A stretch of DNA of 64,000 nucleotides from assembly GCF_034347385.1 (NCBI RefSeq), contig NZ_CP133777.1, forward strand, positions 3,348,001-3,412,000, in the 5' to 3' direction. A program made the position numbers and the translations under genes. The notes under the pieces are model-generated. The model was given only the letters and a program-made list of their open reading frames with translations. It had not been told where the DNA came from and searched no databases. Shown here piece by piece: positions 1 through 9,933 of the stretch. The DNA comes from Actimicrobium sp. CCC2.4. Lineage in GTDB: Bacteria > Pseudomonadota > Gammaproteobacteria > Burkholderiales > Burkholderiaceae_D. Position 1 is the stretch's first letter. Every line of letters begins with the position of its first letter.

Positions 1-2453
1 CGGTCGCGCAGCGCACCTAACTGTTCCGGATTGGCCTTGCGCAGCACATCGGGATTGCGCAGGTCAAGCCAGACATGGCGGCGAATGCGCCAGGCCTGTT
101 CTTTTTGCGAGACCGCATCGAGCACCTCGGCATAACTCATCAGCCACAGATAATCGTCGTTACGAAAGCCGCCCTTGCGGAACCAGTGCAGGGCCCGGTC
201 CTGCCGGTTCAGCGACATGTTCGCGGCCGCATACGGATCCCACAGCACGGCATTGTTTTCGGCGTCAGCAGCCCAGAGCGACAAGGCTTTTTTGAGATCG
301 GCGGTGTCGCGCTTGGCCACCAGTATCCAGAGCAAGGCGGCACGCAATTCCATCTCGGCGGGGCGCAAGGCCAATGCCGCGCGCATGTCGCGCGCGGCAC
401 CGTCGAGGTCGTTACTGGATTGTGCAATCGAGGCGCGCAGGCTCAGGAAAGCCGGGTCCTGTTCGAGCAAGCGGCGCTGTTCCGGCGTCAGCCGTGCCAG
501 CATGGCGCGCGCGCCGGCCCAGTCAGCGATGCGCGCGCGCAGGTTCAGCGCCTGCAGCGCGGTGCGCGGATTGCCTTTGCTGGCATAGGCAAATTCGGCC
601 AGCCGGGCGGCGGCCAGCGGTTGCGCCGCTTCCAGCAAGCCGATCAGGTTGGTCAGATCATTGTCGCCATGGACCTCACCGGCCAGCAGGCTGCGCAAGC
701 CGGTGCGGGCAGCGGCATCGTTTTGCAGCAGCATCGCCAGTTCGGCATAGGCGCGCCAGAAATCGCCATCGGTGACCGGCGCGACCGCACCGGCGCGTTC
801 CAGGGCGGCGAAGGCGGCGCCCGGTTGGTTGGCGCGGTACAGGTTGTTGGCGATGCGTAGCGCCACCGTGCTGTCGGTGCCGAACTCGGCTTGCAGCCGG
901 CGCAACGCGGTCAGCGATTCGTCGTCATGGCCGGTGCGCTCGGCCAGCGTGGCCAGCAAGTCCAGTTCGCGCCGGCGCAGGGCAGGCGCTGACTTGTACG
1001 ACAGGCGGGTACGCAGCAGCGCCAGTGCGCGCTCGGGCTGGCCACTGGCTTCGAACACTTGCAACAGGCGTTCCAGCCAGACCACGCTGGTCGGTTCACG
1101 TTCGACCTTGTGGGCAATCGCAGCGACCTGGGCATCGATATCGGCCAGGCCGCTGCCGAGCTGCAGTACCGTGTCCCAGGCCGCTTCGTCGCCGCTCAGT
1201 CTTGCGTACGCCAGCCATTGCGGCAACGCCGCTTCGGGCGCGGTATTCCATTGGTTGATCTGCGCCAGCCGCTTGCGCCAGCCGGCATCGGCGGGCCGCT
1301 GCAACACGGCTGATTCGGCCACGCGACGGGCATCGTTGAGGTTACGGTTAGCCAGAAAAATCGTATAGCTCAGCGTGTAGGCGTCGTCATCGAACGGCAG
1401 TCCGGGCGCACTGGTATCGGCGATCCGCACGAAGCGTAATGGCCCGGCATCGACACGATCGAGTCCGGCATAGAACTGCGCCGGACTTTGCCAGCCGGCC
1501 AGCTGCCTGCCCTGCCAGCGCTCCAGCAGCGATAACTTCAGCAGTTGTTTTGCATACCGCTCGGCCGCATCGAGGCGGTTGGCCGACTGCGCCAGCCGGG
1601 CCAGAAATTTCAGGGTGGCGGTGTCGTCGATGAGCATGCCGACATGCTCATCGGCGCTGGCGATCAGGTCGCCGGCATCACCGCTGGCTTGCAGCGTGCG
1701 CATTCCCGCAAAAAAATAATCCCGTCGCTTGTCGATCACGCGGGTGTAGACCATCGCGCGAAAGTACAAGTTGGCAGCGACCCGGTAATTACCCAGAGCG
1801 AGTGCGGCGCGCGCGGCTTCGGCGTAAATTTCAGGCGCGAGGATTTCCGGTCGCGCGGCAATTTTCTGATAGGCCAGCGCTGCCACGTCAACCGCGCCGG
1901 CCGCCAGCGCGGTACGCGCCAGCACCAGCAGGCGTTGCGAATCCTGCTGCGGCAAACCCACCAGCACGCGCAGCTGTGCACGTACGCGTTGCATCGCGAC
2001 TTCACGCGCCGGTGTGCTCACCGACAAGGCATACGCTTCGCCTTCCAGCATGCTCAGCTCCAGCCATTCGGCGTCGCGCTGGATGGCCGGATCACTGGCT
2101 AGCTGCAAGGGCCGCATCGCTTCGCGGGCTTCGGCGTAGGAACCCAGTCGCACCAGCTGGCCGACCAGGGCACGACGCAGCGCCAGCGCATTCGGCTCGG
2201 CTTTCAAAAATACTTTCAGGTACTCGACGGTCAGCCGGTCCGGCTTGCTGTTGAGTTCGCTCGAGGCCAGCTTCTGTTCGAGCGTGCGATACGGATACAC
2301 CAGCAGCAGACCCAGCCCGACCGCCAGCCCGAAACCGGCGATGGTCCAGGGCGAAAACAGCGCCATACGCTCATAGTTGGTGTCGCGCGAGTACCAGGAC
2401 CCGTGGCGCTGGTTGGCCGGACGCGGGCGCGAGGCATCAGGCTTGACCATCAT
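1..2453 (-). CDS. pelB: PelB-like TPR outer-membrane export protein, C-terminus cut by window edge
   Basis: In the Pel system PelB is the outer-membrane porin with a long periplasmic TPR scaffold that receives the polymer and contacts PelA. The minus-strand frame stays open for about 817 codons and leaves the window at base 1, so the beta-barrel end is missing. The N-terminus starts MMVKPDASR, has one hydrophobic segment (about residues 30-50, ending LLLVYPYRTLE), then helical TPR-like pairs rich in Ala and Leu. The ATG overlaps the stop of pelA by four bases (ATGA), so the two are translationally coupled. Family assignment rests on the N-terminal pattern, the TPR character and the position after pelA. 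pelC onward would lie to the left of the window. Confidence 0.8.
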   Translation of the reverse strand, partial: MMVKPDASRPRPANQRHGSWYSRDTNYERMALFSPWTIAGFGLAVGLGLLLVYPYRTLEQKLASSELNSKPDRLTVEYLKVFLKAEPNALALRRALVGQLVRLGSYAEAREAMRPLQLASDPAIQRDAEWLELSMLEGEAYALSVSTPAREVAMQRVRAQLRVLVGLPQQDSQRLLVLARTALAAGAVDVAALAYQKIAARPEILAPEIYAEAARAALALGNYRVAANLYFRAMVYTRVIDKRRDYFFAGMRTLQASGDAGDLIASADEHVGMLIDDTATLKFLARLAQSANRLDAAERYAKQLLKLSLLERWQGRQLAGWQSPAQFYAGLDRVDAGPLRFVRIADTSAPGLPFDDDAYTLSYTIFLANRNLNDARRVAESAVLQRPADAGWRKRLAQINQWNTAPEAALPQWLAYARLSGDEAAWDTVLQLGSGLADIDAQVAAIAHKVEREPTSVVWLERLLQVFEASGQPERALALLRTRLSYKSAPALRRRELDLLATLAERTGHDDESLTALRRLQAEFGTDSTVALRIANNLYRANQPGAAFAALERAGAVAPVTDGDFWRAYAELAMLLQNDAAARTGLRSLLAGEVHGDNDLTNLIGLLEAAQPLAAARLAEFAYASKGNPRTALQALNLRARIADWAGARAMLARLTPEQRRLLEQDPAFLSLRASIAQSSNDLDGAARDMRAALALRPAEMELRAALLWILVAKRDTADLKKALSLWAADAENNAVLWDPYAAANMSLNRQDRALHWFRKGGFRNDDYLWLMSYAEVLDAVSQKEQAWRIRRHVWLDLRNPDVLRKANPEQLGALRD

Positions 2454-5332
2454 GCTGCGCAGCGCACGGTAATGACGCGGCGCTGCGGCATTGCATCGCC
2501 GCCATCGAGCACGTAACGCGCATCGCTGCCGCTGGCGGCGACCGGCTTGCCATCGGCACTGACACGGCAACCGGCGGCTTGCGCCAGCGTCAGCGTGATC
2601 GCCTCGTTGGCGGTGGCCGTGAAGCGCAATTGTTCGCCCGCCCCTTCCCGCGTGCGCGTGAAGTCGCTGATGCCGCCGTTGATCTGATCGACCCGCACAC
2701 CGCCCTGGTCGGGACGCGCCGACAGGCGCACCTGAGCCGAGCTCAGTGTCAGGTAATCGCCCGACGGGCCGGTCGCCACACCGGCCACGCCACTGCTATC
2801 GCGCAGCGATGGCACCGCAGCACCGGGCGGCATGCGCAAGGTGCGCAGGCTGGCACCGGTACGCACCAGCAGATCCTCCGAGGCCAGTTCGCGCGCGATG
2901 CTGGTGGCTTCAAAATCGAGCACCTTGCGCACGTACTGCGACGGGAAAACCCGCGTGAACGGTTGCGCGACAGCCCAGCCGTACACCTTGTGCAATGCCG
3001 CTATCGAAGCCGGCTTGGTGGCCGAATACACGTGGTAATAAATGTCGACCGGCTTGAAGCGATACGGCGCGCCGGTCAGCTGATAGGTTTCGATGACGCG
3101 CTCGAAACCGTAGTACGGACCGGTCCAGTTGTTGGTGTAGACGTTTTCATTCTGGTTAGGTGCGAACACCTGATACCAGCCGCCCTTGCGCACCCCTTGA
3201 GCGGCAATCGCGGTCCATGAGTTGTTGCTCGCGGTGATGCGGGTGTCGCCGCCGTTCATGTTCAGGAATCCGTCCTTGACGGTTTCGGCAATCGCGCTGG
3301 CCAGCGGCACGCAATTACCGGTCCACAGGAATAATTCGGCTTTCTTGTTGGGCGGCATCAGGCGCGTGTTGATGTAATCCATCGATCCCTGCACTTCGCG
3401 CTTGAGGTCGAAGCGGTAGCCCGGCAAGGGCAAACCATACGATTTATCGACGGCAATGATTTCATCGCGCGGGCTGATCACGCCCATCGCGCGGGCCCAT
3501 GAAAACGGATGTGAATACGAATGGCTGGCTGCTTCGACATACGGCAGCGCGAAGATCTTGCGGGCCAGCGGTTCGAGCTCGGCGGACAGGGCGGGATACA
3601 CGCCTTGCGGGCTGATTTCGGCTTCGATTACCGATACGGCTGTGGGCAAGCGGTAGCGCGACAGGATCTGCTTTTGCAGTACTTCGGGCGCCAGCGGCCG
3701 GCCCGGCAGTTCGGCGCGCGACGGAAAACCATCGGCATCGATATGCACCATCAGCATGCGCCGGCCGCCCTCGGTGGTGACATCCGGCACCGGCAGATCG
3801 GGCAGTTGCAGGGCTGCCTGCAGGAAGCGGATCGGTTGCAATATCCAACGATCCTGGTCCAGCGCCGACAGCGACCGCGTCGTGAACGGACTGAGCGCAA
3901 AGCCGCCCCAGGCGGTCAGTGCGACCGCATCAAACGTATTGCCGGTGCCGTCCTGCAGGCTGAGCAGGCTGCGCCCTTGCTGCGGCAGTAATTGCAGCGG
4001 TTCAAGCTGGGACCGGTCGGGCAAGGCGGCGACCTCGAAATCGAGTAGCGCGGTGTCGCGGGCATGCACCGTCAGTCGTTCGGGACGCGGCACCGCCAGC
4101 CGGCGTACGCCAAGCGCCGCGGCGTTTTTCCCTTCGACGACAAAGCCGAAGGTATCAAAGACTGCGATGCGCACGCCACTGGCGATCTGTTGTCGCATCC
4201 AGTTGGCCAGCGTCGGGTGATCGACACCCGGATTGAGCCAGCTGACGATACCGGCGTAGCGGCCGGCGAGGATGCCGGCCGGCAGCGGCTGCGTCGCCAG
4301 ATCGAGGAATTCATAGCGCAGGCCCAGATAATTGAGCGGCATCCCGAGGAAGCGCTGCGCCGAGGTGTAATGAAAATCGAGGTCGAGGTTATCGACCAGC
4401 ACCAGCACCGTGCGCGGCAGGACTTCGATATTGCCGACGCCCAGCGACACCAGCCCGCCATCGGCGACCCACGGAATGAAACCATCGCTGGCGAGCTGGC
4501 GTGCCGTGCTGCGTGCCAGCGCGCGCGCGCCGGGAACGGACGGATCAACATAATCGATCGCAATGACCGGCAATTGGTAGCGCTCGCGCACGGTCTGCAT
4601 CTGCGCCATCAGCCAGGTCCGGTCGGCCGCCGGCACCGGTCCGTATTGCTTGCGGGCCGCATCGTAACCCTGATACAGCGACTCGGCGGCGACCGCGAAG
4701 ACCAGCGGTGCGACCTCGGGCAGCAACTCGAAACCCCGGTTGAGGATCAGCCGCGCGTCGGGATAACGGCGCTTGAATTCACGCAGCAGAGCCACCATCG
4801 CCTCCTGCTGGCGGGTCCGCTCGGCATCGGTGGTGGCGAACAGCTGATAGGAGTCGAGCGTGTCGAGGAAGAAGCCGCGCCAGCCTTGTTGCCACAACGG
4901 AGCAATCACACTGGTCAGAAAAAATTCATTCCAGCCGGGTGCCGCCTGATCGATGACCTTGCTGCCCCAGGCGGCATTATCGCCGCGCAGCGCACCTGCT
5001 GGCAGCGCCTGGTAGTAAGAACGGGACGGCTGCACCTCCCCCAGCGAGACATACGCAAACAGCGCATGTGCGCCATCGGATGTCGGGCGGGTCCGGCTGG
5101 CAGGATTACTGACAAAGTCAGGCTCGACCACGGCGATATCGAAGGCTTGCAAATCAGCCAGTGGCGCTTGCGCACCGTAGTAAAACGCCACGGACGGCGG
5201 CGCCGCCAGCGCCAGCGCCGGCAGGAACAAGACAATCAAGCAGAGTTTGCCAGTCCAACGGGCGACACCTTGCAAGACGCCGCGAAGGCAATGATCAGAC
5301 AACAGCGATTCTCCCGGGGGTGGTCGGCACAT
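2450..5332 (-). CDS. pelA: PelA-like bifunctional glycoside hydrolase / polysaccharide deacetylase
   Basis: PelA is the periplasmic enzyme that partly deacetylates, and can also cleave, the N-acetylgalactosamine-rich Pel polymer. About 960 aa, close to the 948 aa of Pseudomonas PelA. After a hydrophobic signal segment (LCLIVLFLPALALA) comes a GH114/GH166-like domain (about 45-290), then a middle region, then a deacetylase domain with the metal motif HIDADGF near residue 527 and HSYSHPF near 605. These are close to the spacing of the catalytic Asp and two His in Pseudomonas PelA. The start is uncertain. The frame is open to a GTG at 5371; ATG 5332 is used here; TTG 5302, preceded by GGGAG, would also leave a good signal peptide. 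Couples to pelB through an ATGA overlap. Confidence 0.85.
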   Translation of the reverse strand: MCRPPPGESLLSDHCLRGVLQGVARWTGKLCLIVLFLPALALAAPPSVAFYYGAQAPLADLQAFDIAVVEPDFVSNPASRTRPTSDGAHALFAYVSLGEVQPSRSYYQALPAGALRGDNAAWGSKVIDQAAPGWNEFFLTSVIAPLWQQGWRGFFLDTLDSYQLFATTDAERTRQQEAMVALLREFKRRYPDARLILNRGFELLPEVAPLVFAVAAESLYQGYDAARKQYGPVPAADRTWLMAQMQTVRERYQLPVIAIDYVDPSVPGARALARSTARQLASDGFIPWVADGGLVSLGVGNIEVLPRTVLVLVDNLDLDFHYTSAQRFLGMPLNYLGLRYEFLDLATQPLPAGILAGRYAGIVSWLNPGVDHPTLANWMRQQIASGVRIAVFDTFGFVVEGKNAAALGVRRLAVPRPERLTVHARDTALLDFEVAALPDRSQLEPLQLLPQQGRSLLSLQDGTGNTFDAVALTAWGGFALSPFTTRSLSALDQDRWILQPIRFLQAALQLPDLPVPDVTTEGGRRMLMVHIDADGFPSRAELPGRPLAPEVLQKQILSRYRLPTAVSVIEAEISPQGVYPALSAELEPLARKIFALPYVEAASHSYSHPFSWARAMGVISPRDEIIAVDKSYGLPLPGYRFDLKREVQGSMDYINTRLMPPNKKAELFLWTGNCVPLASAIAETVKDGFLNMNGGDTRITASNNSWTAIAAQGVRKGGWYQVFAPNQNENVYTNNWTGPYYGFERVIETYQLTGAPYRFKPVDIYYHVYSATKPASIAALHKVYGWAVAQPFTRVFPSQYVRKVLDFEATSIARELASEDLLVRTGASLRTLRMPPGAAVPSLRDSSGVAGVATGPSGDYLTLSSAQVRLSARPDQGGVRVDQINGGISDFTRTREGAGEQLRFTATANEAITLTLAQAAGCRVSADGKPVAASGSDARYVLDGGDAMPQRRVITVRCAA

Positions 5333-5578
5333 ACCGTTATGTTGGGCTTCATTTGGCTTCAACCAGCGCACGCCCGCACGACGATGGCGCGACCTTGCTG
5401 CAGGTCAAAACTTTATTTTTGGACACTTTACCCGAGACTTTGAGAGAGAGCGAAAGGAAATTTCTCCCATCTGCCGACAATTGTTTCTAAAATGAAACCA
5501 CCTTTTTTTAGTATTGACTGTCAATAACTCAGGCCGGAAAACCTGCAGGTAACAAGCACCTGACGACAGGCGCAGATG
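5333..5578. other. Intergenic region upstream of pelA
   Basis: This gap lies between pelA and the terminator of the PilZ gene. It is AT-richer than its surroundings and should hold the pel operon promoter. I see no clear consensus promoter or operator. The first 39 bases could be coding if pelA starts at the GTG at 5371. Confidence 0.4.
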
Positions 5579-5601
5579 AAAAAAAACGCCCTTCCGGGCG
5601 C
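5579..5601 (-). terminator. Rho-independent terminator of the PilZ-domain gene
   Basis: Read on the minus strand, a CGCCC/GGGCG stem with a four-base loop is followed by a run of eight T. It lies about 30 bases past the stop codon of the PilZ-domain gene. Confidence 0.8.
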
Positions 5602-5631
5602 TCGATGCTGGTGGCCCGACGCGAACGTCTT

Positions 5632-6552
5632 TCAGCTGTCGGTCTCGACCAGTGTCTGATGCACGTACGCAGTCAGCACCAGCCTATCCTGCACCGACAC
5701 CTCAACGAACTCGAATCCATGCCGGAAGCCCTCGCCCGTATCGGCTGGTGCAATCGAACGCAACACAGTCTGCAGGTTCAGGAACAGGTCCTGTCCGGCG
5801 ACATGGACTTTGAGCTTGATGCGGCCGGTCTCGCCTTTGACGCCAAGGATTTCCCTGGCAATTGCCGACGCCCCGCCCATGCTCAGGTCGGTGATGGTGG
5901 CGGCCGAACTGCGCTCCGGCTCGCCCAGCGAGACCGCCGCAATCAGCCGCACGGCAACGCGCGCGGTCTGGCGCACCACGGTGCAGCGCAGTTGTTTTGG
6001 ATAAGACAGATGCAGGTAAGGATGCGGGGTATGCACCGACCGCACTGCGGCAGCAATGAAGGCATAGGCCTTCTTGCCGGAGAACGCGCGCACCACAAAA
6101 CTCTGGCCGTCGCGGATCAGTTCGAACTTGCCATCCATCGTCGGCGCGGTCACATAGACAGTCTTGCCTTTGACGAACCCGATCAGCTTGACGGTGTAGC
6201 GGATCGATGGCTTGTCCTGCATCTGCAGGATCATCGTTTCGCCGATGTTCCAGCGCACATCCTGCATGTTGACGGCGATTTCACGTTCGGCAGCTTCCGG
6301 CTTCGGTGCGGCAGTCGCTTCGACCAGCCGCTTGATATTCTGGTCTGCCGGAATCGGGCCGGCGGGACGCTCCCAGCCACCTTCGTGGAAGTAGCCGTTT
6401 TCGAGTACGCCGGCCATCTGGCTCGCGTTGTCGATGACGAATCCGGACGCCAGTAACAGGTTGCCGTGGTAGTCATAAACAGAGCGCGTGAGCGCCTTGC
6501 CGACGATGATTTCGGATGCACGGACAGGAACCAACGCGACAGACTCGGGCAT
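5632..6552 (-). CDS. PilZ-domain (YcgR-like) cyclic-di-GMP effector
   Basis: 306-aa cytosolic protein with an N-terminal YcgR-like region and a C-terminal PilZ domain (about 190-300). The PilZ signature for cyclic di-GMP binding is visible: an RxxxR motif in VRQTARVAVR, followed by DLSMGGA. YcgR-type proteins bind cyclic di-GMP and usually act on the flagellar motor or another output. Its place beside pelA, whose partner PelD also binds cyclic di-GMP, fits a motility/biofilm switch, but the output is not shown by sequence. An ATG two codons upstream (6558) is possible; 6552 is preferred because AAGGA lies five bases before it. Confidence 0.8.
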   Translation of the reverse strand: MPESVALVPVRASEIIVGKALTRSVYDYHGNLLLASGFVIDNASQMAGVLENGYFHEGGWERPAGPIPADQNIKRLVEATAAPKPEAAEREIAVNMQDVRWNIGETMILQMQDKPSIRYTVKLIGFVKGKTVYVTAPTMDGKFELIRDGQSFVVRAFSGKKAYAFIAAAVRSVHTPHPYLHLSYPKQLRCTVVRQTARVAVRLIAAVSLGEPERSSAATITDLSMGGASAIAREILGVKGETGRIKLKVHVAGQDLFLNLQTVLRSIAPADTGEGFRHGFEFVEVSVQDRLVLTAYVHQTLVETDS

Positions 6553-6690
6553 GCACATCCTTTGAGGATCAGGCGCGGCACAGGCCGGACAGTTTGTCTG
6601 GCCGGTGCCGCATTGCTTTAAAAAAAGATGACTAAGTATAACGAATATTGCTTGCGAGTCACTTTTTAAAACGCCAACCTGGTGCAGGAG

Positions 6691-8712
6691 TTACTTCGGT
6701 ACCTCTGCAAAAAAATCCAGGACCGCATCGCGTTCGCGGGTGCGCTTGAAAGCCGGCAGGCTTTGCCAGATGCGCTTGCCATAGGGTTTGGAGAGCAGGC
6801 GCGGATCGCACAGCATCAGCACACCGCGATCGCTTTCATCGCGGATCAGTCGACCGGCACCCTGCTTGAGATTGATGATGGCCTCCGGCAGCTGGTGATG
6901 GATGAAGCCGTTGCGCCCCTTGCGTTCGAGCGCGGCAATGCGCGCCGCCAGCACCGGATCATCCGGTGGCGAAAACGGCAGCTTGTCGATGATGACCAGC
7001 GACAGCGCGTCGCCGCGGACATCAACACCTTCCCAGAAACTCTGGCTACCGATCAGTACCGCATTGCCCGCCGCGCGGAAGCGATCGAGCAATTCGTTGC
7101 GGCCGGCCTCGCCCTGCACCATCAGTGGAAACGGCAGGTTGCGCCGGGCGAACTCGTCGCGCAAGCGCTCTGCCGCGCGGCTGACTGCGCGCAAGGTCGT
7201 GCACAGCAAAAAGGTGCGGCCACCGGCGGCTTCGATGATGGGCAGCGCGGCATCAATGACCGCATCGGTGTAGTCGGGCGAATTCGGTTGCGGCATATTG
7301 TGCGGCACGTACAGCAAGCCCTGCTGCTCGTAATCGAACGGGCTTGGCCAAGAACGTGCCGTCACATCAGCCAGCCCCATCTGGTCAGTAAAATGATGAA
7401 AATCATTTTTGACTGCCAGCGTCGCCGACGTGAAAATCCAGGCGCGCGGCGAGCCTTCACGCTGCTTGCTGAAGATGGGCGCAATCGACAGCGGTGTCTG
7501 GTGCAATTGCAGCGAACTCGAAAACGCCTCGACCCACAGGACGTTTTCCTGGTCGGTATCGGGCACGGTAGCAGCCGCATCGGTTGCCACGACCCAGGCC
7601 GCCAGCTGATTGCCGAGTTCGATCGTGCGTACGCGACAGAGCTCGATGGTTTCGGCGCGCTCTGCCTGTTTTTCGAGCACGGCCACCATGGCCTGCAACT
7701 CGGTTTGCAGCGTCACCAGCGCCGGGAAAAAGGCACTCGATGGCGCGATCTGGCTGACTGCCAACCGCATCACATCCTGCGGAAAAGCCAGCCGCAAATC
7801 ACGTGCGGCGCGGTCGACCGGCGCCACCACACGGGCCCAGTCAGCACCATCACGCGCATGCGACAAACCTTCGGCCTGCACGTCGCGGCACAACTCGATG
7901 ATCTGCGAGGTCGAGATGGTCTCGCCGAAGAACAGCGTCGCGGTATCCGGCAACTGGTGCGCTTCATCGAAAATGATCGTGTTGGCCGACGGCAGCAATT
8001 CAGCCATGCCGGTTTCCTTGAGCGCCACATCGGCAAAAAACAGGTGATGGTTGACCACCACCACGTCAGCTTGCTGCGCTTCCTTGCGCGCCTTCATAAC
8101 AAAGCAATCCTGGTAGTACTGGCATTCGGCACCCATGCAGGTATCGCGGGTCGACGTCACCAGATTCCAGATCATCGCGTTTTCGGGCACGCGCGACAGC
8201 TCGGACTTGTCACCGGTGGTGGTGGTCTTCATGAAGCGCGATATTTCACGCAGGTTGCCGATGTCGTCGCGCGAGGTCATGCGCCCGTTCTGTTGCGTGC
8301 GTTCCAGATGGAAATGACACAGGTAATTCGAGCGGCCTTTGAGCAGGGCGACCGATACCGGCGCATTGAGCGCCTTGCGCACCGTCGGGATATCGCGCGA
8401 AAACAGCTGGTCCTGCAGGTTCTTGGTGCCAGTCGAAATGATCACCTTGCCGCCCCACAGCAAGGCCGGCACCAGATAGGCAAAGGTCTTGCCGGTACCG
8501 GTGCCGGCTTCGGCGATCAGGGTTTCCTGGCCGGCGATGGCATTGCCGATGGCCTTGGCCATGTCGGTTTGCGCATGGCGCGAGCGAAAGCCGCGCACGG
8601 CCTGGCTGAGCGCGCCGCCTTCGCCGAACAGCCGTTCGACATCGGCATCATGGACACCGGGAGGAGTAGGAGCGACGGTCGCCAGAGCGCCGTCCGGAAG
8701 ATCTTCAGTCAA
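6691..8712 (-). CDS. DinG/YoaA-family ATP-dependent DNA helicase
   Basis: 673-aa superfamily 2 helicase of the XPD/DinG group, which unwinds DNA 5' to 3' and carries a 4Fe-4S cluster. Walker A is AEAGTGTGKTFAYLVP, the DEAH box is IIFDEAHQLPD, and late helicase motifs include SQSFWEGVDV and QGAGRLIR. The cluster cysteines are seen as YLCHF and, later, CMGAECQYYQDC. Length and the lack of an exonuclease domain fit YoaA/DinG. The start appears to be TTG, 28 bases after the upstream YdcH-like gene, so the two probably share a transcript. Confidence 0.88.
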   Translation of the reverse strand: MTEDLPDGALATVAPTPPGVHDADVERLFGEGGALSQAVRGFRSRHAQTDMAKAIGNAIAGQETLIAEAGTGTGKTFAYLVPALLWGGKVIISTGTKNLQDQLFSRDIPTVRKALNAPVSVALLKGRSNYLCHFHLERTQQNGRMTSRDDIGNLREISRFMKTTTTGDKSELSRVPENAMIWNLVTSTRDTCMGAECQYYQDCFVMKARKEAQQADVVVVNHHLFFADVALKETGMAELLPSANTIIFDEAHQLPDTATLFFGETISTSQIIELCRDVQAEGLSHARDGADWARVVAPVDRAARDLRLAFPQDVMRLAVSQIAPSSAFFPALVTLQTELQAMVAVLEKQAERAETIELCRVRTIELGNQLAAWVVATDAAATVPDTDQENVLWVEAFSSSLQLHQTPLSIAPIFSKQREGSPRAWIFTSATLAVKNDFHHFTDQMGLADVTARSWPSPFDYEQQGLLYVPHNMPQPNSPDYTDAVIDAALPIIEAAGGRTFLLCTTLRAVSRAAERLRDEFARRNLPFPLMVQGEAGRNELLDRFRAAGNAVLIGSQSFWEGVDVRGDALSLVIIDKLPFSPPDDPVLAARIAALERKGRNGFIHHQLPEAIINLKQGAGRLIRDESDRGVLMLCDPRLLSKPYGKRIWQSLPAFKRTRERDAVLDFFAEVPK

Positions 8713-8740
8713 GGAATCAGTCAGTGTGCGGCCTGCAGCA

Positions 8741-8947
8741 TCAGGCCGGAATGTCGGGAATGAGCTGCATTTTCAGCAGCGTGATGTGGTCCTTGAGTTG
8801 CAGCTTGCGTTTCTTGAGGCGGCGCAGTTGCAGTTCTTCGTGGCGGGTGTCGCGGATCAGCGTATCGATGACCGCATCAAGATCGCGGTGTTCGACTTCG
8901 AGCTCGATGATGCGTCGACGCACGTCAGCCGATGGCAGATTACTCAT
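8741..8947 (-). CDS. YdcH-like DUF465 small coiled protein
   Basis: 68-aa charged helical protein of the YdcH/DUF465 type, starting MSNLPSADVRRR and containing HEELQLRRLKKRKLQLKDHI, the conserved end of this family. The frame is open further upstream, but the internal ATG gives the usual family length. Function of the family is not established. It lies 28 bases before the DinG-type helicase gene and is probably co-transcribed with it. Confidence 0.8.
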   Translation of the reverse strand: MSNLPSADVRRRIIELEVEHRDLDAVIDTLIRDTRHEELQLRRLKKRKLQLKDHITLLKMQLIPDIPA

Positions 8948-9096
8948 GATCGACCCGACTCGCTGCCGCGCTCGCGCAGACCTGCGACGCACAGGGCGAT
9001 GGAAAAAAAGAAAGATTTCATTTGGCTCCAGGTTTTGCCGTGCAATTATTCCGTACAATCAAAAAATCTCCAGCGCAGTTTAATCTACCCCGGTCC

Positions 9097-9855
9097 ATGA
9101 GCCAATACAAGATAGAAGCAGGAACCGGTCAGCACCCCGGCGACCGTCAGGAACAGCAGGATCGCGTCGCACTGTTCGGTGCCGCCAAAGCCCCCGGTTT
9201 CATGATGGCGGTACTTGCCGACGGTATGGGCGGACGCACCGGCGGCGCGATGGCAGCCGAGCAGGTGATCCGCACCGCGCGCCAATTGTTCGACGAATTT
9301 TCTCCGCTGACCGGCGACATCGACGCGATGTTACACACTATCGCCATCGAAGCGCACACCATCATCAAGCTCAGCGGACTGACTGTCGAAAAGGAACCGC
9401 ACAGCACGCTGGTGGTGCTGGTCCTGACCCCGTCCGGCAGCGCGCACTGGGCCCATGCCGGGGATTCACGGCTCTATCGCTATCGCGGCGCGGCCTTTGC
9501 GGAACGCACCATCGACCACTCGTTTGTAGAACGCCTGATCGAACAGGGCCGGCTCCGGCCGGAAGAAGCCGCCAATCATCGCTTGTCGAACATCCTCGTC
9601 AACGTGCTCGGCAGCCTGCGCGAAGAACCCTACATTACGCTGGGTCGGCATGACGGACTGCAAGCTGGTGATGCGTTCCTGCTGTGCTCGGATGGACTCT
9701 GGCATTACTTCAGCGACGAAGAAATGGGCGCAGCGATTGCGGCAAACTCGCCGCGACAACTCTCCGAATTGCTGATCGGGCAGGCCCGCCAGCGGGCTGC
9801 CGGTAACAAGGCAGACAACTGCACGATGGCGGTGGTGAAGCTGACGGCGCTTTAG
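9097..9855 (+). CDS. PP2C-type serine/threonine protein phosphatase
   Basis: 252-aa single-domain PPM/PP2C phosphatase, metal-dependent and probably cytosolic. The metal-binding motifs are visible: VLADGMGGRTGG, the GDSRLYRYR block, CSDGLWHYFSD, and the terminal DNCTMAVV. It starts MSQYKIEAGTG; the frame extends upstream to 9022 but that part has no family similarity. Divergent from the YdcH-like gene. No partner kinase gene is adjacent, so the substrate is unknown. Confidence 0.88.
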   Translation: MSQYKIEAGTGQHPGDRQEQQDRVALFGAAKAPGFMMAVLADGMGGRTGGAMAAEQVIRTARQLFDEFSPLTGDIDAMLHTIAIEAHTIIKLSGLTVEKEPHSTLVVLVLTPSGSAHWAHAGDSRLYRYRGAAFAERTIDHSFVERLIEQGRLRPEEAANHRLSNILVNVLGSLREEPYITLGRHDGLQAGDAFLLCSDGLWHYFSDEEMGAAIAANSPRQLSELLIGQARQRAAGNKADNCTMAVVKLTAL

Positions 9856-9933
9856 CGGATTCTTTTATGGATACCCGGCCGGCGCGATGCACTGGTCGCG
9901 TGCACCAGACACATCCTTCACCACCAACCGCAC

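Noticed and set aside
4064-5443. Long plus-strand frame opposite pelA
   Set aside because: It is the antisense shadow of a well-supported gene with signal peptide and catalytic motifs; its Arg/His/Gln-rich product is typical of reverse frames in high-GC DNA.
6682-8763. 693-codon plus-strand frame opposite the DinG-type helicase
   Set aside because: The minus-strand protein has all helicase motifs; the plus-strand product has none.
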